5,416 nucleotides of DNA from JAYTXL01 sp043742955. GTDB lineage: Bacteria > Verrucomicrobiota > Verrucomicrobiia > Limisphaerales > JAYTXL01. A program made the position numbers and the translations under genes. Location: the NCBI GenBank assembly GCA_043742955.1, contig JAYTXL010000195.1, forward strand, positions 1-5,416, read 5' to 3'. Positions 1 to 5,088 of the stretch are shown here, in pieces (positions within the stretch are counted from its first letter, which is position 1; each line of letters opens with the position of its first letter). The notes under the pieces were generated by a model, which was not told where the DNA came from, made no database searches, and worked only from the letters and a program-made list of their open reading frames with translations.

Positions 1-921
1 GTTCAGTATCCGGGGGCGATCTATCACGTCATGAATCGTGGGGATCGCCGCGAGCCCATCTTCAAGGACGCGGCGGACCGGCAACGGTTTCTGGAGACAT
101 TGACTGAGGCCGGTCGCAAGACCGGCTGGCAAATCCATGCGTATTGCCTGATGTCTAACCATTTTCACCTCGTGATCGAGACCCCCCAGCCGAATCTGGT
201 CGCGGGCATGAAGTGGTTCCTGGGCACGTACACCAGCCGGTTCAATCGCCGCCATAAACTCTTTGGGCACTTGTTCAGCGGACGATACAAAGCCCTGATC
301 GTGGATGGGAGCGGGGAGGGCTACCTGCGGACCGTGGGTGATTATGTCCACTTGAATCCCGTGCGGGCCAGGTTGTTGACCGGCGAGCAACCGCTGCACG
401 ATTACGCCTGGAGCAGTTACCCGGCGTATTTGCGGATGCCCTCGAAGCGACCGGGATGGCTCCGGGTGGATCGGTTGCTGGGGGAGTGGGGCATCCGGCG
501 GGATGACGCGGCCGGGCGGCGACGGTTTGCGGAGGCGATGGAGGAGCGGCGGCGGCGGGAGGAGCCCGGGGAATGGAAAGCAGTCCGGCGGGGGTGGTTT
601 CTGGGCGGGGCGGAACTGAAGGAGCGTCTGCTGGAGCAAATGGGGGGAGTCGTGGGCGAGCATCACGGGGGCGCGGCGAGACAGGAAAGCGACGCGCAGA
701 AGGCCGAGCGGATGGTGCAGGCGGAGTTGGGCCGGCGACGCTGGAGCGAGGCGGACCTGAAGCAACGGCGCAAGACGGATGCCCAGAAGGTGCAGATCGC
801 GGTGCGGCTGCGGCGGGAGACGGTGCAGACGTTGGACTGGATTGCGCAGCGATTGCAGATGGGTTGCCGGCACACGCTGGCGAACTGCCTCAAGGAATCA
901 CTTAACAATAGCCGGGACTGA
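1..921 (+). CDS. REP-associated tyrosine transposase (RAYT, IS200-like Y1 family), 5' end cut by window edge
   Basis: This is a single-strand DNA transposase of the HUH/Y1 type, the family that acts on REP-type hairpins. The frame is open from base 1, and the residues before the first ATG (position 31) read QYPGAIYHV, which is the conserved start of the family, so the true start lies left of the window and ATG 31 is internal. Counting from ATG 31, the metal-binding HUH-type pair is H44 and H46 in SNHFHLV (bases 160-168), and the catalytic tyrosine is Y105 in GDYVHLNPVRA. The family signature WSSYPAYL follows at 127-134. Residues 155-250 are Arg/Glu-rich and highly charged, and 268-290 (WIAQRLQMG to LANCLKE) look like a helix-turn-helix. 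This makes it longer than the E. coli RAYT, which I recall as about 165 residues, though such extended forms are common in PVC bacteria. All catalytic residues are present, so it may be active. Its 3' end abuts a truncated acetyltransferase. Confidence 0.93.
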   Translation, partial: VQYPGAIYHVMNRGDRREPIFKDAADRQRFLETLTEAGRKTGWQIHAYCLMSNHFHLVIETPQPNLVAGMKWFLGTYTSRFNRRHKLFGHLFSGRYKALIVDGSGEGYLRTVGDYVHLNPVRARLLTGEQPLHDYAWSSYPAYLRMPSKRPGWLRVDRLLGEWGIRRDDAAGRRRFAEAMEERRRREEPGEWKAVRRGWFLGGAELKERLLEQMGGVVGEHHGGAARQESDAQKAERMVQAELGRRRWSEADLKQRRKTDAQKVQIAVRLRRETVQTLDWIAQRLQMGCRHTLANCLKESLNNSRD

Positions 922-934
922 CCCCTTTATGGGG
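911..934 (+). repeat. Possible RAYT-associated end element (GGGACTGACCCC/TTTAT/GGGG)
   Basis: The transposase stop codon is embedded in GGGACTGACCCCTTT (914-928). CCCC at 922-925 can pair with GGGG at 931-934 across a TTTAT loop, and GGG 914-916 could alternatively pair with CCC 922-924. From memory, sequences of the GGGACTGACCCC / GGGGTCAG type recur next to RAYT genes in several phyla, so this may be the right-hand boundary of the mobile unit. The stems are only 3-4 bp and only one copy is in view, so the call is tentative. Confidence 0.4.
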
Positions 935-1205
935 CATTGACCGGAAATATTTCGGCCCCGGTCAGCGTCCAATCTACCTGACCGGCATGGCCGTCGATCC
1001 GGCTCGGCAACAAAAAGGCATCGGCCGGCTTTGCCTTGAAGAAGTGGTAAGAATCGTCAAAGAATGGCCGGGTGATGCGATTCGACTCGATGCCTACGAT
1101 GCGCCGGCGGGCGCGGGTGATTTTTACCGCAAATGCGGTTTTCGTGAAGTTGGCCGGGCGTCGTACCGGAACACGCTGTTGATCTATTTTGAAATGATGT
1201 TGTGA
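924..1205 (+). pseudogene. GNAT-family N-acetyltransferase remnant, N-terminal part missing
   Basis: This is the C-terminal half of an acetyl-CoA dependent GNAT acetyltransferase; the substrate cannot be told. The frame reads WGIDRKYFGPG from base 930, then YLTGMAVDP and the acetyl-CoA pyrophosphate-binding motif QQKGIG (bases 1008-1025). RLDAYDAPAGAGDFY, KCGF and EVGRASY follow, a normal C-terminal end for the fold. The first ATG in frame (987) lies inside motif A and would give 72 residues without the N-terminal strands, so it is not a credible start. The frame stays open upstream only to 912 (TAG at 909-911), inside the transposase 3' end. Homologues carry roughly 60-90 further N-terminal residues (from memory of the family), which are absent here. 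The simplest reading is loss of the 5' part at the transposase junction, around 915-935. The TGA (1203-1205) sits two bases before the ATG of the next gene, so the two were probably one transcription unit. Confidence 0.8.
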
Positions 1206-1207
1206 AT

Positions 1208-3100
1208 ATGTTCTCGTTCCGCACGCCCTGCCTGCTGCTCGCGCTGACCATCGCCGTCAGCCTGGCGGCGCTTTCCATCCGCGCCGCCGAAGAACCACCC
1301 AAGAAAACTTTGTTTCTCCCGAAAAGCCCGACCGCCGCGGCCTATGTGCTCGGCCGGTTGTCGAACAAGGAATTGATCGAGGCGCCCCGCAGCGAGTTCG
1401 TCTACGTCGCCCTGCTTCAGCGCAAGGGGCTCGATAAAAAATTCCGAACGGAAGCCCTGGCCGGTCTGGCGAAGGCTCGCAGCACTGATCCCCTGACCGA
1501 ACTGATCGGCGGTCTCGGCGACCTCGATAAAAAAGGTGAAGAAGCAGAGCCGGTTCTTCGGGATCTCGCGGCGTTGCTGCTCCAAAACAAAGCCGCGGAG
1601 CTCGCCCCGAAACGCGAAGGCTTGGAAAAGCTGGCCCGTGATTTACAATTGCCTCTGGGGCGTCAGATTGGCTACGCTGCGGTCATAACCGCCGACGCAT
1701 CCGCCGACAAGCCGTGGGAACAAACCGAAGCCGACGCCGTCAAGCGGACGGATTTGCTCCTCGCCCTGCCGCTGCTGCGCGATGCTAATCTCCGCGCCGC
1801 ATTGTATCCGAAGGTTGAGCCGCTGTTGCGCCAGGCCGAGCCGGCGGAAGTGCGCCGCGCGGCCATCACGGCAATCGCCGCCCTGCCTGGCCACGAGGCG
1901 GAAACCTTCAACACGCTAGCTGCCCTCGTAAAATCCGGGACGGAACGTAATGCGGCCGTTGCCAGTCTCCAGCGGATCCCGCGCAAGATCTGGCCCAAGG
2001 AACAGGCGGAGGCATTGGTGGCCAGCCTCGTCGAATTTCTCCAAAAAGTGCCGGTGGAACAGCGCACCGAACCGGAGGTGATCGCTGCTTTTCAGTTCGC
2101 CTCGGATCTCGCCGCGCTTCTGCCGCCAGAAGCGGCGCGGGTGGCCGGAAAAACGCTCCGCTCCATCGGGGTCAGCGTCTTCGTCGTTCGCACCATCATC
2201 GAACAAATGCTCTACGATAAAACACTGATCGTCGTGGAGGCCGGCAAGCCGGTGCAGATCATTCTCATCAATGAGGATGCCATGCCGCATAACCTTGTGG
2301 TGATCGCCCCCGGTGCGCTCGAGGAGGTTGGCGGAGCCGCCGAAACGATGACCCCGGAACCGGATGCGCAGGGCCGGATTCATGTGCCCAATTCGCCCAA
2401 GGTTTTGCAGGCGACGAAAATGGCGGAGCCCGGCCAGCAGGTGAAACTCAGCTTTACCGCGCCGACAGAACCGGGGGATTACCAGTATGTGTGCACGTTT
2501 CCCGGTCACTGGCGTCGCATGGTGGGCACGCTCGCCGTGGTGCCGGATGTCGAGGCCTATCTGGCCAAACGCGCGGCCACACCGGAGCCGGTGATGACCG
2601 AGTGGAAGCTGGAGGATTTACTGGCCGATTTGCCGAAGGTGGCTGCGGGTCGCAATCTGGTCGGCGGCAAGGAAAGCTTCCAAAAACTCGCCTGTGTGCA
2701 ATGTCACAAACTCGGCAAGGAAGGCTACGCGTACGGGCCGGAATTGGGAGACGTGCTCAAGCGATACAAGAACGACCGCGCCGAAGTGTTGCGGCAGATT
2801 CTCGAACCGTCGCTCGTCATCGCGGAGCGCTACCGCAATTATCAATTCGAGCTGAAGGACGGTGATGAATTTCCCGGCATGATCATCAAGGAAGACTCTG
2901 ACAATTTAACGGTCCACGCCGGGCCTTCCGACGCCTTGATCCGGACCGTGAAAAAGGCGGACCTCAAAAAACGCGAACTGCAGACTTCGTCCCTGATGCC
3001 ACTGGGCCTGTTGAATCTGCTCACCAAGGATCAAATCCTCGATCTGCTCGCCTACCTCGAGTCCGGCGGCGACCCGCGCTGCGGCACCCCGCAGCCGTAG
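1208..3100 (+). CDS. Exported three-domain protein: HEAT-like region, type 1 copper (cupredoxin) domain, PVC-type cytochrome c domain
   Basis: This is probably a periplasmic electron-transfer protein that passes electrons between a blue-copper site and a heme. Numbering from ATG 1208 (630 aa), residues 1-27 form a signal peptide (FRT, then a Leu/Ala-rich core, ending near IRAAEE). Residues 35-320 are helical and HEAT-like, clearest at VRRAAITAIAALPG. Residues 338-446 are a plastocyanin/auracyanin-like domain with complete type 1 copper ligands: H361 (MPHNLVV), C429, H434 and M438 (YVCTFPGHWRRM). Residues 484-619 match the Pirellula/Verrucomicrobium heme-binding domain: CVQCH (C496, C499, H500), YGPELGDVL, ILEPS, and SLMP with M597 as likely sixth heme ligand, then LLAYL. 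A GTG two codons upstream (1202) overlaps the acetyltransferase TGA; ATG 1208 fits the signal peptide better. No Shine-Dalgarno is visible before either. The redox partners are unknown. Domain calls are firm; the role is inferred. Confidence 0.92.
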   Translation: MFSFRTPCLLLALTIAVSLAALSIRAAEEPPKKTLFLPKSPTAAAYVLGRLSNKELIEAPRSEFVYVALLQRKGLDKKFRTEALAGLAKARSTDPLTELIGGLGDLDKKGEEAEPVLRDLAALLLQNKAAELAPKREGLEKLARDLQLPLGRQIGYAAVITADASADKPWEQTEADAVKRTDLLLALPLLRDANLRAALYPKVEPLLRQAEPAEVRRAAITAIAALPGHEAETFNTLAALVKSGTERNAAVASLQRIPRKIWPKEQAEALVASLVEFLQKVPVEQRTEPEVIAAFQFASDLAALLPPEAARVAGKTLRSIGVSVFVVRTIIEQMLYDKTLIVVEAGKPVQIILINEDAMPHNLVVIAPGALEEVGGAAETMTPEPDAQGRIHVPNSPKVLQATKMAEPGQQVKLSFTAPTEPGDYQYVCTFPGHWRRMVGTLAVVPDVEAYLAKRAATPEPVMTEWKLEDLLADLPKVAAGRNLVGGKESFQKLACVQCHKLGKEGYAYGPELGDVLKRYKNDRAEVLRQILEPSLVIAERYRNYQFELKDGDEFPGMIIKEDSDNLTVHAGPSDALIRTVKKADLKKRELQTSSLMPLGLLNLLTKDQILDLLAYLESGGDPRCGTPQP

Positions 3101-3197
3101 AATTAGAATCGCCAGCCCTGTTTTAACTAGTTGACAACTACTCAGGGATTTGTTGAGAGTCTTAACAACTCAGAAGATCAGCATTTTTAGCAAACAT
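3101..3197. other. Intergenic spacer with several small inverted repeats
   Basis: These 97 bases separate the copper/heme gene from the lipoprotein gene. They contain an 8-bp palindrome AACTAGTT (3125-3132), AGTTG-A-CAACT (3129-3139, 5-bp arms), and TTGTTGA / TTAACAA (3150-3156 and 3162-3168; 7 bp with one G-T pair, loop GAGTC). None is followed by a T-run, so a terminator is not supported. TTGACA at 3131-3136 looks like a -35 box but has no acceptable -10 at 16-18 bp. Operators or chance palindromes in AT-richer DNA are both possible. Confidence 0.35.
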
Positions 3198-3563
3198 ATG
3201 AAAATCGATCGCGTGCACCTTTACGCAATGCTCGCTCTGACGCTTTGCCTGTGCGCTTGCGACAGTGGTGACAAGAAGGAGAGTGGCGCGCCCGTGGCCT
3301 TGCCGCCCAAAAAGGTAAAAGAAACGCCCGCCAACGCCCAACCGCCTGAATCCACCGAACCGGTCAAGAACATGAATGCGTCCGCCGGGCAGGAGGGTGG
3401 CGCCGGTGCTGGCGGACCAGCTATCGATCCCGACCAGGCGGTGAATTATCTGAATGGCATGATCAAAATGTATGCCCAGAAAACGAGCGGTGGGCAAGTC
3501 GCCATGATGTCAGGGATGGACATGACCAACCCGAAGGCCGCGCAAAAAATACCAGGAGAATAA
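3198..3563 (+). CDS. Small lipoprotein, C-terminus cut by a frameshift
   Basis: This is a 121-residue lipoprotein of unknown function. ATG 3198 is chosen over an upstream TTG (3150) because it starts directly with a lipoprotein signal: MKIDR, a hydrophobic stretch from residue 8, then the lipobox L18-C19-A20-C21 with C21 as lipidated cysteine. Asp at +2 would mean inner-membrane retention by the E. coli rule, which may not hold here. Residues 25-75 are a Pro/Ala/Gly/Lys-rich linker, followed by a short helical segment (DPDQAVNYLNGMIKMYAQ). The frame ends early at TAA 3561-3563, just after six A residues (3544-3549). The expected conserved C-terminus continues in the +1 frame to 3705, giving about 168 residues if joined. 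No Shine-Dalgarno is seen before the start. Its place ahead of a prepilin-like gene, 123 bases beyond the end of the displaced C-terminus, suggests an envelope role but no specific job. Confidence 0.72.
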   Translation: MKIDRVHLYAMLALTLCLCACDSGDKKESGAPVALPPKKVKETPANAQPPESTEPVKNMNASAGQEGGAGAGGPAIDPDQAVNYLNGMIKMYAQKTSGGQVAMMSGMDMTNPKAAQKIPGE

Positions 3564-3705
3564 ACTGAAAGCCAAAAGCAAGGCGTTGACCAGCTTGGAT
3601 CAATTAGTCACGGAAGGTTTGCTCAAGGCCCTTCCGGCAGCACCGGAAGGAAAGAAGTTTGTTTTGGACGCCCAGAAGCAGGAAGTCCGATTGGAAAATA
3701 AATAG
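3547..3705 (+). pseudogene. Out-of-frame C-terminal part of the lipoprotein gene
   Basis: The frame one base ahead of the lipoprotein reads KYQENKLKAKSKALTSLDQL, then VTEGLLKALPAAPEGKKFVL and DAQKQEVRLENK, ending at TAG 3703-3705. The LTSLDQLV..GLL..LP..P.GKKFVLD pattern is the typical ending of small PVC exported proteins as I recall them (L-x-x-L-D-E-L-V-x-x-G-x-L, then P-x-G-K-K-F). It is therefore a real protein tail, not a shadow frame. Removing one A from the A6 run at 3544-3549 joins it cleanly after residue 116 of the lipoprotein. It has no ATG, GTG or TTG near its start. AGGAG at 3554-3558 lies 6 bases before an in-frame CTG (3565), so separate initiation is conceivable but less likely. 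A genuine mutation, a sequencing error or slippage would all explain it. Confidence 0.7.
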
Positions 3706-3828
3706 ATTGCTGAGTCGGCATGATTTCAGCCCACCCAAAAGGGCTATGGCGATTTTGACGGTTAAGTGTTAACTAGGCAGTGAGCGTTCGCGATATTTTT
3801 AGAGAGACAACCAAAGAACCAAAGAACG
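3706..3828. other. Spacer before the prepilin gene with a palindrome and a tandem 8-mer
   Basis: This 123-base spacer holds AGCCC/GGGCT (3728-3732 and 3741-3745, 8-base loop), too weak and without a T-run to be a convincing terminator. It also holds GTTAA-GTG-TTAAC (3761-3773) and two adjacent copies of AACCAAAG (3809-3816, 3817-3824) ending four bases before the next start codon. No Shine-Dalgarno and no well-spaced sigma-70 promoter could be found. Confidence 0.35.
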
Positions 3829-4923
3829 ATGAAAACGAATAAGCAAGACCGGATGTGGAACTTGCGACAATTACGACTGATCGCCTTCACCTTGATTGAA
3901 TTGCTGGTGGTGATTGCGATCATCGCCATCTTGGCCGCCATGTTGCTGCCCGCCCTATCCAAGGCGAAGATGAAGGCCCAATCGACCGCCTGTTTGGGTA
4001 ACTTGAAACAGATCGGCCTGGCGATGCGCACCTGTTCCAGCGACAACAATGAGAAGATGGCGTACGCCAAGGCCACCAGCACCGGATGGGGTGGGGATGT
4101 GAGCTGGGATGACTTGTTAAGCGATCGACTGGGCGGAAACTATGATGCCATGAGCACGGGCTGGTACAACCCGAGGAACATGGATAATAACCAGTCCTAT
4201 GTGGTCACGGGCGGGTTGGTTTCGCAACCTCAAATCAAGACGTTGAAATGTCCCTCCGATAAAGTGTCGAAGAAAGACGACAATGGGCTCGATGGTTCTC
4301 GTTACCGGTGGCCGTTGAGCTATGGAGCTTCGGTAACTTACATGGGAAATCACAACACTTACGTCGCTAATAACAAAGATGCCAATGGAAAGACAATTGT
4401 TGATTCGAGGATGAAAACCGGTGTGATGTTGCTATACGACATTGCGGGCGGCTGGAGCGACGGTTATGACCCCAGCAATGATGCCAGTGGGCAACCCAGG
4501 GATACCAATGGAGATTACTTCGTCGGCTGGGGTGCTGGAAGTCAAAGGAATCAAAACTATCCCCATAACCTGTTGGCGGTGCGGGAAAGCATGGTCTTGG
4601 ATACGGTCGGTACGCTTTCGATCGCTGATTCAATTCATGGACAGTGGGGACCGTACGTGGGGAGTGGTGACTGGGCGGATATCTGGAACCCGGATAGCCA
4701 AATGCAATATGCCCTGGCTAACGTCGCGGCGTGGGTTGACACCAACTCCAGCCAAGGCACCCCGCAATTTCATGGCAAAGACATGTTTAACTATCTGTTT
4801 GTGGATGGACACGTGGAGTTTTTGGATCGTGCCAAGACGGTCGGCAAAGGTTTGACCACCGGTGGGGATCCGGCACTTGGCGGGGCGGCCCGTGGCATGT
4901 GGTCCATCATGACGGGTGACTAG
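3829..4923 (+). CDS. Type II secretion-like prepilin / pseudopilin with H-x-DG C-terminal domain
   Basis: This is a 364-residue exported protein of the large PVC prepilin-like family (related to DUF1559-type proteins). Residues 1-19 are a basic leader. The prepilin peptidase site is A19|F20 in AFTLIELLVV, with the conserved glutamate E24 at +5; the -1 residue is Ala rather than the usual Gly, as is common in Verrucomicrobia. The hydrophobic N-helix runs to about residue 42, followed by LSKAK and CLGNLKQIGLAM, a hallmark of the family. The middle has LKCPSDK (C141) and a Trp/Gly/Asn/Asp-rich globular part. Near the end H315 followed by FNYLFVDGHVEF forms the H-x-DG signature, with ten rather than nine residues between His and Asp-Gly. 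The mature protein is probably anchored in the inner membrane or assembled in a pseudopilus; its specific function is unknown. No secretion-machinery genes are adjacent, which is usual for these many-copy proteins. A strong terminator follows the stop. Confidence 0.93.
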   Translation: MKTNKQDRMWNLRQLRLIAFTLIELLVVIAIIAILAAMLLPALSKAKMKAQSTACLGNLKQIGLAMRTCSSDNNEKMAYAKATSTGWGGDVSWDDLLSDRLGGNYDAMSTGWYNPRNMDNNQSYVVTGGLVSQPQIKTLKCPSDKVSKKDDNGLDGSRYRWPLSYGASVTYMGNHNTYVANNKDANGKTIVDSRMKTGVMLLYDIAGGWSDGYDPSNDASGQPRDTNGDYFVGWGAGSQRNQNYPHNLLAVRESMVLDTVGTLSIADSIHGQWGPYVGSGDWADIWNPDSQMQYALANVAAWVDTNSSQGTPQFHGKDMFNYLFVDGHVEFLDRAKTVGKGLTTGGDPALGGAARGMWSIMTGD

Positions 4924-4941
4924 TCAGTGCGGTTCGTTTTC

Positions 4942-4980
4942 AAACTGCGAAGTGCGGCCGAATCGCACTTCGCAGTTTTT
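4942..4980 (+). terminator. Strong rho-independent terminator after the prepilin gene
   Basis: The left arm is 4942-4956 (AAACTGCGAAGTGCG), the loop 4957-4963 (GCCGAAT) and the right arm 4964-4978. The 15-bp stem is perfect and is followed by T through 4980 (TTTTT at 4976-4980, partly in the stem). It starts 18 bases after the prepilin stop. The minus-strand side lacks an uninterrupted T-run, so it works best for plus-strand transcripts and separates the next gene from the prepilin transcript. Confidence 0.93.
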
Positions 4981-5088
4981 CTTTGCATGGGCTCAAGGGC
5001 GAGTAAGGGCCTGAACAGCGCGGTGCCGGGTACCGATTGAACGCGGCCTCCGAAAGAGTGTCGGATAGTGGTTATTTATGCGATCGTT

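Noticed and set aside
573..905. Plus-strand 110-codon frame inside the transposase gene
   Set aside because: It is a Gly/Arg/Ala-rich shadow of GC-rich codons with no domain pattern, while the transposase frame carries clear family motifs.
987..1205. A complete 72-residue acetyltransferase starting at ATG 987
   Set aside because: The ATG is within the acetyl-CoA binding motif region, and homologous sequence (WGIDRKYFGPG to YLTG) continues upstream of it, so this is a truncated gene.
1184..1585. Minus-strand 133-codon frame opposite the start of the copper/heme gene
   Set aside because: No domain or signal sequence; the plus strand here encodes a good signal peptide and helical region.
1916..2509. 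Minus-strand 197-codon frame opposite the copper/heme gene
   Set aside because: It lies fully opposite the cupredoxin region, has no recognisable motif, and is His/Arg/Gly-rich as expected from the reverse of GC-rich coding DNA.
3131..3160. Sigma-70 promoter starting with TTGACA at 3131
   Set aside because: No hexamer resembling TATAAT exists 16-18 bp downstream; the TTGACA is part of a palindrome.
3728..3756. Terminator after the lipoprotein gene (AGCCC/GGGCT)
   Set aside because: The stem is only 5 bp with an 8-base loop, and the following sequence has only a short TTTT several bases away.
5037..5080. Promoter for the FG-GAP gene (TTGAAC at 5037, TATTTA near 5073)
   Set aside because: The spacing is far beyond 17 bp and no better -10 was found, although some promoter is expected here because a terminator lies upstream.
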